DNA of 56,358 bases from Methylotenera sp. (GTDB lineage Bacteria; Pseudomonadota; Gammaproteobacteria; Burkholderiales; Methylophilaceae), in the NCBI GenBank assembly GCA_002928535.1, contig PERG01000014.1, positions 1 to 56,358 on the forward strand, written 5' to 3'. A program made the translations under genes and the position numbers. Every line of letters starts with the position of its first letter. The stretch's first letter is position 1. This document shows, in pieces, positions 10,270 to 20,465 of the stretch. The notes beneath the pieces were generated by a model. It searched no databases. It saw nothing but the letters and a program-made list of their open reading frames with translations, and was not told where the DNA came from.

Positions 10270-10664
10270 TTATCAGTTGCCACAGATACGCTATCCGGGT
10301 TTGCAATTAAAGGCTGCATACGCTGTTTTAATTTAGTCATTAACACATTAAACTCTTGTTTAATTTGCATAAAGTCAGTTTGGCTAAAGCTTTTTTGGAC
10401 CCGAATTATCAAATCTATCGCGCCAATTTCGTGCTGTTGCAATCTAAATAACTCTCGCAAAACACGCCGCATATAATTTCTGTGTACAGCTGATTTGGCC
10501 GTTTTTTTACTCACCACCAATCCTAACCTTGCTTGTCCCTGTGCACCAGGACGGTAATGGATTATCAGATAGTGAGTAGAAATACGTTTGCGGAAATTAA
10601 AAACGGATGAAAAATCATCCGTTTTAATTAGCTTGGCTTGTTTAGTTAAACTAAACCTCGCCAC
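10266..10664 (-). CDS. rnpA: Ribonuclease P protein component
   Basis: Protein subunit of RNase P, which trims tRNA 5' leaders together with the RnpB RNA (not in this window). The 132-residue product is basic and has the conserved RNA-contact motif HRNYMRRVLRELFR near 76-89. The likely start is GTG, because no ATG lies upstream in frame near the conserved N-terminus. It follows rpmH by 63 bases and overlaps yidD by 4 bases. Secure. Confidence 0.95.
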   Translation of the reverse strand: MARFSLTKQAKLIKTDDFSSVFNFRKRISTHYLIIHYRPGAQGQARLGLVVSKKTAKSAVHRNYMRRVLRELFRLQQHEIGAIDLIIRVQKSFSQTDFMQIKQEFNVLMTKLKQRMQPLIANPDSVSVATDK

Positions 10665-10727
10665 TTTTTTACTTAAGGTAATAATTTCTTAAGAAGTGCG
10701 AAGGGGAAAATGACCCCAACGTTTAGA

Positions 10728-10862
10728 TTACAAACCTAAACGGGCACGACCTTTAGCACGACGCGCTGCAATTACAGCACGACCGCCTTTGGTTTTCATG
10801 CGAACTAAAAAACCATGCGTGCGTGCGCGACGTGTTTTAGAAGGTTGATAGGTACGTTTCAT
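10728..10862 (-). CDS. rpmH: 50S ribosomal protein L34
   Basis: A 44-residue basic protein starting [19 protein letters not shown] and ending [10 protein letters not shown], an unmistakable L34 sequence. It is the smallest conserved gene of the origin cluster. It opens the minus-strand row rpmH-rnpA-yidD-yidC-mnmE and is divergent from dnaA across a 269-base gap that carries a DnaA box. Confidence 0.98.
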   Translation of the reverse strand: MKRTYQPSKTRRARTHGFLVRMKTKGGRAVIAARRAKGRARLGL

Positions 10863-10961
10863 GTAAATCTCCAACTAGCATAATGCTACAAAGGCCGCTA
10901 TTAGACACGATAACGCATTATTTTGTCAAGGTTTATTTAGTTCTACAAACTGACGTTTGCC

Positions 10962-10970
10962 TGTGGATAA
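10962..10970 (-). promoter_or_regulatory. Consensus DnaA box upstream of dnaA
   Basis: TGTGGATAA is the reverse complement of TTATCCACA, a perfect high-affinity DnaA box. It lies in the rpmH-dnaA intergenic gap, 162 bases before the dnaA start, where it could serve dnaA autoregulation or form part of the origin. Confidence 0.75.
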
Positions 10971-11131
10971 GTTCTTATAAAAAGACTAGAATGTTGGACA
11001 TCACTTGAGGCTAGTGTCAGGCATTTACTTTCTCGGTGATAGATTAAATCAAAATAAAAACAATCACTTAGCAATCAGTATTGTGATCCGGTGTAGCTTA
11101 GTACTGTAATTGTAAAGGTAGATCATCGCAG

Positions 11132-12547
11132 ATGGAAAATTTTTGGCCCACTTGTCTCAGTCGTTTTGAGAAAGAGCTTTCAACGCAACAATTCAATACT
11201 TGGATTAAACCCCTCCATACTGAGATTGAGGGTAATGCCATTCGCTTACTTGCGCCCAATCGTTTTGTCATGCAATGGGTAAAGGAGCGCTTCCTCAAAA
11301 AAATAGAATTGTTGGCCCATGAATTACAATTAGTAAACGTACAAATAGAACTGGTTTTAACTGACACTAAAACAGTAGTAGTTAAAACGGAAGTTAAACC
11401 TAAAACAGAATTCGATATTGAAACGGCGTTAAAAGATACTAAGTTAAAAGACAATAGGCTAAACGGTTTATCTAACATCCATCATGCCAACGCCGTTAGT
11501 AAGCATTCACTTAAAAAGCCTCAAGAAACCTCCGGTTTAAATCCTACTTTTAATTTCGGTAACTATGTGACTGGCCGCGCGAATCAATTGGCACGTGCAG
11601 CTGCAATACAAGTAGCAGAAAACCCAGGCACCGCCTATAACCCCTTATTTATTTATGGTGGAGTAGGTTTGGGCAAAACCCATTTACTTCAAGCCATTGG
11701 CAATGAATTAAAACTGCATAACCCAGATGCAAAAATCCGCTATTTGCATGCAGAACGCTATGTTTCGGATGTAGTAAAAGCCTATGAACATAAAGCTTTT
11801 GACGAATTCAAACGCCAGTATCATTCTTTGGATCTATTACTCATTGACGATATTCAGTTTTTTGCCAAAAAAACTCGCACTCAAGAAGAGTTTTTCTATG
11901 CATTCAACTCTTTGATCGAGGCTAAAAAACAGATAGTCATCACCTGTGATACCTATCCAAAAGAGATTGCTGATGTAGATGAGCGTTTGCGGACCCGCTT
12001 TAGCTGGGGCCTAACCGTAGCTGTAGAACCCCCTGAGTTAGAAATGCGTGTAGCAATTTTGCTTAAAAAAGCAGAAATGGTAAATCTTCACTTACCTGAA
12101 GATGTCGCATTTTTTATCGCCAAGCAAATTCGTTCTAGTGTGCGTGAATTAGAAGGGGCATTGAACCGTATTATTGCGATGGCAAAATTTACCGGCCTTG
12201 CGATTGATGTGCATCTGGCGAAAGACGCATTGCGTGATCTCATTGCAGTAAGAGGACGCCAGATCACAATGGAAAATATTCAAAAAACTGTCGCTGATTA
12301 CTATAAAATCAAGGTCGCTGAAATGTATAGTAAGAAGCGTACGCGTAATTTTGCACGCCCGCGCCAGGTTGCTATGGCTTTATCCCGAGAATTAACCAAC
12401 CATAGTTTTCCGGAGATTGGTGAAGCCTTTGGAGGAAGACATCACACCACAGTGATGCATGCATGTGATGAAATTGATAATCTCCGCCAAAGTGATGCAA
12501 CGGTTGCAAGAGATATTGGGTTTTTAATTCAGGTGATTCGAGATTAA
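11132..12547 (+). CDS. dnaA: Chromosomal replication initiator DnaA
   Basis: AAA+ ATPase that binds DnaA boxes at oriC and opens the duplex. The 471-residue protein has domain I at 1-80, a variable linker (about 85-135), then the AAA+ domain with Walker A GGVGLGKTH at 176-184 and Walker B LLLIDDIQFF. The C-terminal domain carries the DNA-binding signature GGRHHTTVMHACDEI near 437-451. The ATG start gives the conserved MENFWPTCLSRFEKEL N-terminus. It is divergent from rpmH and followed by a 237-base gap, the likely oriC, before dnaN. Confidence 0.98.
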   Translation: MENFWPTCLSRFEKELSTQQFNTWIKPLHTEIEGNAIRLLAPNRFVMQWVKERFLKKIELLAHELQLVNVQIELVLTDTKTVVVKTEVKPKTEFDIETALKDTKLKDNRLNGLSNIHHANAVSKHSLKKPQETSGLNPTFNFGNYVTGRANQLARAAAIQVAENPGTAYNPLFIYGGVGLGKTHLLQAIGNELKLHNPDAKIRYLHAERYVSDVVKAYEHKAFDEFKRQYHSLDLLLIDDIQFFAKKTRTQEEFFYAFNSLIEAKKQIVITCDTYPKEIADVDERLRTRFSWGLTVAVEPPELEMRVAILLKKAEMVNLHLPEDVAFFIAKQIRSSVRELEGALNRIIAMAKFTGLAIDVHLAKDALRDLIAVRGRQITMENIQKTVADYYKIKVAEMYSKKRTRNFARPRQVAMALSRELTNHSFPEIGEAFGGRHHTTVMHACDEIDNLRQSDATVARDIGFLIQVIRD

Positions 12548-12784
12548 TCTTAATATTGTTGGATTGTTAAGCTAAGAATTACCTGTGGATAGAATTAGCA
12601 TAAGTACTGGATTAACTTAAAGTGAATGATTACCCAACAAATCATCCACAATAGAATAAACAGTTACCAAGACAATTAAAACTAAGATAACTGATTGATT
12701 AATTGATATAAATATCAGTTATCCACAAAATTTGTCTACATTATTATTTGTTATTATTTTATATATATTATTTAGGTTATAAAG
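12548..12784. other. Probable replication origin (oriC) between dnaA and dnaN
   Basis: This 237-base gap holds one perfect DnaA box TTATCCACA (12719-12727), two one-mismatch boxes (CTATCCACA on the minus strand at 12584-12592; TCATCCACA at 12642-12650) and a weaker TTGTCTACA (12732-12740). Right after them is a 40-base run of almost pure A/T (12741-12780), as expected for a DNA-unwinding element. With dnaA and dnaN on either side and parS sites nearby, this is the best origin candidate. The rpmH-dnaA gap has only one box. Confidence 0.7.
12719..12727 (+). promoter_or_regulatory. Consensus DnaA box next to the AT-rich element
   Basis: A perfect TTATCCACA sits 13 bases before the AT-rich run that starts at 12741. 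A box directly beside the unwinding element is the usual arrangement for DnaA loading onto single strands. Confidence 0.75.
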
Positions 12785-13885
12785 ATGAATATTCAAATCA
12801 ATCGGGAAACATTACTAAAGCCCTTGAGTTCAGTAACCAGTATTGTAGAAAAAAGGCATACGTTACCGATTCTTTCTAACTTACTTTTAGAAACTAAAGC
12901 TAACAAAATTCAACTCACTGCGACCGATTTGGAAATGCAAATTTCTTTATCAGTGGAGACTGCAACCGGCGGTGAAATTTCTACCACTATCTCAGCAAAG
13001 AAGTTATTAGATATTTGCCGTTCATTGCCAGATAACGCAGAAATCAATTTAGCTACTAATGAGAGCCGCGTCACTTTAAAAGCCGGTAAAAGTCGTTTCA
13101 ATTTACAAACACTACCTGCAGCAGATTATCCGGTGATGTCCAAGACGCAAGGTCAAAGTACGCTGGTAACCATTGCTCAACGACAATTTAAAGCGCTGTT
13201 AAAGCAAGTTGAGTTTGCTATGGCGCAACAAGATATTCGTTACTATCTGAATGGTTTATTATTTGAAGTAAGCGCGAATCGCTTGAATATCGTTGGCACT
13301 GATGGCCATCGTTTAAGTTTCACATCCACAGAACTTAAGCAAAATTATGAAAAACAGGAAGTGATTTTGCCGCGCAAAACAGTCATTGAATTGATTAAGT
13401 TATTAGATGATAGCGAAGAGGATGTGCAAATTGAAATCTCCAATGCGCAAGTAAACTTTAGTTTTGGCAATATCAAATTAATTTCTAAAGTAATTGATGG
13501 AAAATTCCCAGACTATAACCGCGTCATTCCAACAGGGCATCAAAACATCTTCAGTATCGATCGTTTAGGCGTACTATTAGCCATGCAACGCGCTTCTATT
13601 TTATCGAACGAAAAATATCGTGGCATCCGTATGGTCATCAATAATAATAATTTAAAATTGATCAGTACCAATAGTGATCAAGAAGAAGCAGAAGAGGAAC
13701 TGGAAATCGCTTATAACGGCGCCGCTTTAGACATTGGATTTAATGTGACTTATTTAATCGATGTGTTGAATAACACCAATAGTGATCAAGTGACATTTTC
13801 TTTTGCGGACGCTAACAGTAGTTGTCTGATTACCGTACCGGATAACACCTATTACAAATACGTAGTAATGCCAATGCGCATTTAA
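12785..13885 (+). CDS. dnaN: DNA polymerase III beta sliding clamp
   Basis: Ring-shaped processivity clamp of DNA polymerase III. The 366-residue product begins MNIQINRETLLKPLSSV and has the three-fold repeated clamp domains, ending NTYYKYVVMPMRI, the near-universal DnaN C-terminus that forms part of the partner-binding pocket. Length is normal. It follows dnaA after the putative oriC and precedes gyrB. The short dnaN-gyrB gap contains a perfect parS palindrome. Confidence 0.98.
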   Translation: MNIQINRETLLKPLSSVTSIVEKRHTLPILSNLLLETKANKIQLTATDLEMQISLSVETATGGEISTTISAKKLLDICRSLPDNAEINLATNESRVTLKAGKSRFNLQTLPAADYPVMSKTQGQSTLVTIAQRQFKALLKQVEFAMAQQDIRYYLNGLLFEVSANRLNIVGTDGHRLSFTSTELKQNYEKQEVILPRKTVIELIKLLDDSEEDVQIEISNAQVNFSFGNIKLISKVIDGKFPDYNRVIPTGHQNIFSIDRLGVLLAMQRASILSNEKYRGIRMVINNNNLKLISTNSDQEEAEEELEIAYNGAALDIGFNVTYLIDVLNNTNSDQVTFSFADANSSCLITVPDNTYYKYVVMPMRI

Positions 13886-13890
13886 CACAT

Positions 13891-13906
13891 TGTTTCACGT
13901 GAAACA
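13891..13906. promoter_or_regulatory. Perfect palindromic parS site
   Basis: TGTTTCACGTGAAACA is a perfect 16-base palindrome and an exact match to the general parS consensus. It lies 5 bases after the dnaN stop codon and 30 bases before the gyrB start, about 1.2 kb from the putative origin. With the site at 6957-6972 it brackets dnaA and oriC. Confidence 0.95.
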
Positions 13907-13923
13907 AATTAATCATTGAGTAA

Positions 13924-16353
<2,430 letters not shown>

Positions 16354-16414
16354 AAAACTATAAGCTAAACACTAAGTTTAGCTATAAAACGAAGCTCTAA
16401 AACGCTTAAACCTT

Positions 16415-16447
16415 AAAAAAGAAAAAGCCCTTTTAGGGCTTTTTCTT
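16415..16447. terminator. Intrinsic terminator after gyrB
   Basis: Arms AAAAAGCCC (16422-16430) and GGGCTTTTT (16436-16444) with a 5-base loop form a hairpin flanked by A-runs and T-runs on both sides. It can end gyrB on the plus strand and also the minus-strand gene finishing at 16516. Confidence 0.9.
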
Positions 16448-16515
16448 TTGAGCCGAATTGCGATATATCGCTAGGCTTCGTATAACAATTCTGATTAAAA
16501 TTTAACAATACGTAT

Positions 16516-17511
16516 TTAGGTAGTGGGTTTTCCATAGTTAAACGGAAGGAATTGGATTCTATTCCAAGGCAATGTATTTAATATCTGATAAGTGGGTTTG
16601 CCATTAAATAATGCCGGGTATGGGTCACTAGGATAAGAAGAAACATTCTGCGCTCTGATAGAAACAGCGCCAGCTTTGTCCCACACGACAAAACCATATT
16701 TTTGGCCGGCTTTTGCGATAATTTTGCCCGCACGGGTGAGGGGGAGCGCATCGATATTCAGCGCAGGATCTAATCGAAAGCGTTGGCCTTCTGCAATACG
16801 ATTGGGCGTTCTGGTAGGATTCCAGCCGTCCGACCGGTTAGCAGGATAAGAGTAAATATTGAAATGTTCGGCATCTACCAAAGCAATACCAATGGCATGT
16901 TTGATCTCACCACGTTGTAGCTCTTCCGCAGTGATTTGGCCGCCGATGAAGGGCAGGCCCGTAGCAGTCGTGCCGTAACCCTTAGCAAATACCCCATTAG
17001 ATTTTGAGGCATTCGTTAATTTTCCACCCCAGCAAGCGATCCATTTTCCACTCGCATCTTTCTTGGCTTGCCAAAGCTCCCATAAAGTATCTGTGGAGGG
17101 TTGGTAGATGGTCATTTCAGCGTCAGAACCTTGTGCCTGAACTGCGTTAGGCGGAATAGGTACTGCGGTTACTTGTGACATGAACCCGGTTTCTACCCAG
17201 CCTTTTTTCTGGCAGTCATTCCAGCCGACTCTCACTGTGGGCTGACCAGCAGGTACGGTATAAATTGGTGACGTATAAGATTTTGTATTAATGGCTACAG
17301 TGTTGAAGTACTTCACACGCTGGCGGTTAAATTCACTCACAAGATTTGTATTGTTCGGATGTAACTTAACTTGTAAAGGAATAGGTGTGTACCAAAAGCT
17401 AGTAGGTGCAAATACTTTATCAGTTGGTAACACCGTTTGGGTAGTCGTACCAGCCTGGGCTGATGACATAGTTAACCCAATCATAGAGAACAATAAAAGG
17501 TGCTTTTTCAT
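16516..17511 (-). CDS. Secreted protein of unknown function
   Basis: I do not recognise a named family. The 331-residue product has a clear Sec signal peptide (MKKHLLLFSMIGLTMSSAQA, cut after AQA). The mature part is rich in Trp, Tyr, Pro and Gly. It has recognisable blocks such as FAPTSFWYTPIP near the mature N-terminus, TLWELWQAKKD near 145-155, and HAIGIALVDAEH near 205-216. Two Cys (in NDCQKKG and IACWGGK) could form a disulfide. The composition suggests an extracellular beta-rich, possibly carbohydrate-related fold, but that is only an impression. A good Shine-Dalgarno AAGGA precedes the ATG. It faces gyrB across a shared terminator. Confidence 0.8.
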   Translation of the reverse strand: MKKHLLLFSMIGLTMSSAQAGTTTQTVLPTDKVFAPTSFWYTPIPLQVKLHPNNTNLVSEFNRQRVKYFNTVAINTKSYTSPIYTVPAGQPTVRVGWNDCQKKGWVETGFMSQVTAVPIPPNAVQAQGSDAEMTIYQPSTDTLWELWQAKKDASGKWIACWGGKLTNASKSNGVFAKGYGTTATGLPFIGGQITAEELQRGEIKHAIGIALVDAEHFNIYSYPANRSDGWNPTRTPNRIAEGQRFRLDPALNIDALPLTRAGKIIAKAGQKYGFVVWDKAGAVSIRAQNVSSYPSDPYPALFNGKPTYQILNTLPWNRIQFLPFNYGKPTT

Positions 17512-17565
17512 AATTGATCCTTATTATTATGACGGTTTGGATATAAGTTAATAGTAAGTCCCCAA

Positions 17566-17793
17566 CTACTTTGTTTTTCTAAGTAAAAACATTGTTGTGC
17601 ATTTCAGGCCCGTCACAGAACCTATCCCTACTCGAGCAACAAATATTGCTGATTTAGATAATTCCGGAGCGTGTGAACTGATTTTATATGAGGCTGTAAT
17701 AGGATAAGTGTGCTGATAAGCTGGGAGCGTATAGTAAGGAAGGTTTAGAGTTGAGAATGCAAAACCAAAAGCGTAAATTAATTTCCACTTCAT
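17566..17793 (-). CDS. Possible small secreted protein, doubtful
   Basis: A 75-residue reading frame whose ATG at 17793 has a good Shine-Dalgarno (GGAGAG, 4 bases upstream). The N-terminus MKWKLIYAFGFAFSTLNL resembles a signal peptide or membrane segment; the rest is unfamiliar. An upstream in-frame ATG at 17805 is less likely. It is on the same strand as, and 54 bases before, the secreted-protein gene. If it is not real, the 17512-17981 stretch is an intergenic gap with no other feature that I can see. Confidence 0.3.
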   Translation of the reverse strand: MKWKLIYAFGFAFSTLNLPYYTLPAYQHTYPITASYKISSHAPELSKSAIFVARVGIGSVTGLKCTTMFLLRKTK

Positions 17794-17981
17794 TTCGCTC
17801 TCCATATTTTTTTTGAGCGTATCTGCAATCGGAGGCTAAATCTATAGTCCATTCGGACTAATTTTGATCATTTATATTGAATCATAGATGAAATAATCGC
17901 GATCTAAAAGCTTTGTATTTTTTAGAATTATCAGATTATCAGGTAGTCGAATTGGATTACTCATATATAGGATGGCACTAA

Positions 17982-18293
17982 ATGCATATTGTTAATATTT
18001 ACTTACCGCAGGTGAATAATGCAGGCATAGCATTTAATGAAGCTATTTATTTAAGGATACGTACTGAGCTAATCCAAAAGTTTGGTGGTTTAACACAATA
18101 TGACCAAGTGCCGGCCATTGGTTATTGGAAAGAAAATGCTGATAAACCTATTAGTAAAGACTTGGTAATTCATTACGAAGTCATCTGCAATAGGCTTACG
18201 AAAAAGTACTGGGCGGATTTTCGACTACAAATGGAAAAAACTTTTGAGCAAACACAAATTTTAATCGTGGCTCATCCAATACTGGCACTATAG
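17982..18293 (+). CDS. Conserved hypothetical protein, about 100 residues
   Basis: A 103-residue soluble protein. The segments VNIYLPQVNNAGIAFNEA, IQKFGGLTQYDQVPAIGYWK and a final TQILIVAHPILAL resemble a family of small uncharacterised bacterial proteins with an FGG-(V/L)-T-x-Y core and a W-K motif. This resemblance is from memory. No catalytic motif stands out; the size and alternating strands and helices would suit a ferredoxin-like alpha/beta fold. It stands alone on the plus strand between two minus-strand genes, so it has its own promoter. Function unknown. Confidence 0.6.
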   Translation: MHIVNIYLPQVNNAGIAFNEAIYLRIRTELIQKFGGLTQYDQVPAIGYWKENADKPISKDLVIHYEVICNRLTKKYWADFRLQMEKTFEQTQILIVAHPILAL

Positions 18294-18306
18294 ATATAGT
18301 TGAAAA

Positions 18307-18402
18307 CTATTTAAGATTTTTTGCTATAAAAAATAGCGCTACTCCGATTACCACTACGATTACTAACAAGGTATATATTCCACCAGCGCCTATAAAATCC
18401 AT
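18307..18402 (-). CDS. Putative 31-residue single-pass membrane peptide
   Basis: A short frame starting at the ATG 18402 encodes a peptide with GAGGIYTLLVIVVVIGVALF (about residues 5-24) as one membrane helix, a basic tail ending AKNLK, and a TAG stop. A Shine-Dalgarno TGGAG lies 6 bases before this ATG; an in-frame ATG two codons earlier (18408) is too close to it. The orderly layout (start site, helix, positive tail) is unlikely for random sequence but no homologue is known to me. It lies between the conserved hypothetical gene and rubredoxin. Confidence 0.5.
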   Translation of the reverse strand: MDFIGAGGIYTLLVIVVVIGVALFFIAKNLK

Positions 18403-18474
18403 AACCATCTCCAGATTTAATTAACTGTAATGAGTGTCGAAAAACCTTTACTACCATTTGAGTCTATCGGTTTA

Positions 18475-18639
18475 TTAAAATTCCACCATGGCAAACTCCG
18501 CTTTACTCGCGCCGCATTCCGGGCAAACCCAATTTGGATCGACATCTTCCCAACGCGTACCCGCAGGAATTCCCTCTTCAGGCCAGCCTTTCTCTTCATC
18601 GTAAATTAAACCGCATACTAAACATTGCCAGATTTTCAT
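18475..18639 (-). CDS. Rubredoxin
   Basis: A 54-residue one-iron electron-transfer protein. The four iron-binding Cys occur as CLVCGLIYDE near residues 5-14 and CPECGASK near 38-45, and the aromatic core residues Tyr and Trp are present. The start MKIWQCLVCG (ATG at 18639) is chosen because GAGGG lies 7 bases before it; an in-frame ATG at 18660 has no ribosome site. It lies downstream of catalase on the same strand, suggesting a role in oxidative-stress electron transfer, which is inference. Confidence 0.95.
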   Translation of the reverse strand: MKIWQCLVCGLIYDEEKGWPEEGIPAGTRWEDVDPNWVCPECGASKAEFAMVEF

Positions 18640-18676
18640 TGTTAAACCCTCAGTTGACATTCACAAATATGTTAAC

Positions 18677-18706
18677 AAGGTTAGTCGTTAATTTACGACT
18701 AACCTT
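18677..18706. terminator. Perfect 12-bp hairpin between katA and rubredoxin
   Basis: AAGGTTAGTCGT (18677-18688) and its exact reverse complement ACGACTAACCTT (18695-18706) enclose a 6-base loop. It starts 10 bases after the catalase stop on the minus strand. No T-run follows, so it is not a textbook intrinsic terminator. It could protect the 3' end of the katA message, attenuate rubredoxin expression, or be a partial terminator. Confidence 0.5.
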
Positions 18707-18716
18707 ACCATACAAA

Positions 18717-20207
18717 TTATGCAAAATCTGCCAATGCCTTTACCACGCCTTCGGCATAAGTAGGGTCTGCTTTTGCGAATTGCGCAAGCATTCGGGCTTG
18801 AATCGAAGTGTTAGCCTGACTTAAACCACTCGCAATATTATTAAAGAGCTGCGCTTTTTGATTATCGTTCATCAAGCGAAATAAATTACCAGCTTGGGAA
18901 TGGTAATCCTCTTCACTTTGGTCATGGTGGCCTATCCAGGCATTTTCCAATACTGGCATCGGGGGTGGTGCAACTCGCGTAACTGGTACCGGTGCTCCTT
19001 GGCTCTCTCTATCATTTGGATAAAAGTTACTGGCGTTTACCGTTTGTGCAGCATTGGCATAGCTGGCATTGCCGCTAGAATGACCGACTGGGCAACCTAT
19101 GCCGGCAAACGCGCCATCACGTTGATAATGATTAACAGGGCACTTCGCCGCATTCACCGGAATTTGATTGACGTTGGCGCCTATGCGGTAACGGTGTGCA
19201 TCCTGGTAAGCCAATAAGCGACCTTGCAACATTTTGTCTGGGGAAGCTGCGATGCCGGGTACAAAGTTACTCGGCGCAAATGCCACCTGTTCTGTTTCAG
19301 CAAAGTAGTTATTTACATTCTTATTCAATTCCAATCTGCCGACTTCAATTACTGGGAAGTCTTTATAAGGCCATACTTTAGTTAAATCGAAAGGATTAAT
19401 GCGATAAGTTCTCGCTTCCGCTTCTGTCATAACTTGTACTTCTACGCGCCAGGATGGGAAATCACCGCGATCTATGGCGTCCACCAAATCCTTTTGCGCA
19501 CCGTTTGCTGGCATGGTAGCGGCTTCGGCATTGGTTAAAGTTTTAATGCCTTGATTAGTTTTAAAGTGCCATTTGCACCAGAATCGTTCTCCTTTGGCAT
19601 TGTAGAAACTCAATGTATGGCTGCTGAAACCGTGGACGTGACGATAGGATAATGGAATACCACGATCCGACATTAAGATGGTCATTTGATGCAAAGATTG
19701 TGGATGGTTAGCCCAAAATTCAAAAGCATTAGCCGGGTTAGGCAAATTGGTACGCGGATCTTTTTTCTGGCTATGAATAAAGTCTGGGAATTTAATCGGA
19801 TCATTTAAGAAGAACACAGGTGTATTGTTGCCCACCATGTCCCAATTACCTTCTTGGGTATAAAATTTCACGGCAAAACCGCGTGGGTCCCGCGCATAAT
19901 CACTAGAGTCCTGGCCGCCACCTACAGTAGAGAATCGTAAAAACACTTCTGTCTGCTGACCGATTTCTTGTAAAAAATTAGCAATCGTATAATCCTTTAA
20001 ACTGTTGGTGACGGTAAACGTACCGTAAGCCGCAGTGCCGCGAGCATGCACTACCCGTTCCGGAATGCGTTCACGATTGAAATGTGCAAGTTTTTCAAAT
20101 AAATAATGGTTATCAAATGTTAAAGGTCCGCGGGAGCCAACCGATATACTATTGTTATCATCAGCTACCGGTGATCCGGTAGAGGTCGTTAAAATATTAT
20201 TGTCCAT
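18717..20207 (-). CDS. katA: Monofunctional heme catalase
   Basis: Converts hydrogen peroxide to water and oxygen. The 496-residue length and lack of a flavodoxin-like C-terminal domain mark a small-subunit catalase. The catalytic His lies in RVVHARGTAAYG (about 52-63), the catalytic Asn in VGNNTPVFFLND, and the proximal heme Tyr in LLAYQDAHRYRIG (about 336-348). A good Shine-Dalgarno GGAGA precedes the ATG. There is no signal peptide, so it is cytoplasmic. Divergent oxyR across 258 bases implies peroxide-inducible control by OxyR. Confidence 0.95.
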   Translation of the reverse strand: MDNNILTTSTGSPVADDNNSISVGSRGPLTFDNHYLFEKLAHFNRERIPERVVHARGTAAYGTFTVTNSLKDYTIANFLQEIGQQTEVFLRFSTVGGGQDSSDYARDPRGFAVKFYTQEGNWDMVGNNTPVFFLNDPIKFPDFIHSQKKDPRTNLPNPANAFEFWANHPQSLHQMTILMSDRGIPLSYRHVHGFSSHTLSFYNAKGERFWCKWHFKTNQGIKTLTNAEAATMPANGAQKDLVDAIDRGDFPSWRVEVQVMTEAEARTYRINPFDLTKVWPYKDFPVIEVGRLELNKNVNNYFAETEQVAFAPSNFVPGIAASPDKMLQGRLLAYQDAHRYRIGANVNQIPVNAAKCPVNHYQRDGAFAGIGCPVGHSSGNASYANAAQTVNASNFYPNDRESQGAPVPVTRVAPPPMPVLENAWIGHHDQSEEDYHSQAGNLFRLMNDNQKAQLFNNIASGLSQANTSIQARMLAQFAKADPTYAEGVVKALADFA

Positions 20208-20465
20208 TAAAGTTCTCCGTTATTAATGCGTTAATGCGTAAGTGGCTAAAAGATCTATGGTTGCCAGCTCAAATGCCGTGAATGACTGATGTGAAATAAA
20301 ATGACTTGTTCGCCATGTATTTAAAATGTGTATTGGATTCATATCAAACCTGTCAATTAATAAAATTAATTACTGTGGATGACATAATAATTAATAATTA
20401 TTGATTTGCATAATTGAATGTTCAAAACAATTTGATATGTTAAACTTATCGTTATAGGAGGCTTT

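Noticed and set aside
20208-20465. OxyR-binding site in the katA-oxyR gap
   Set aside because: The position is right, but I could not find a convincing four-part ATAG-type motif by eye, so no site is listed.
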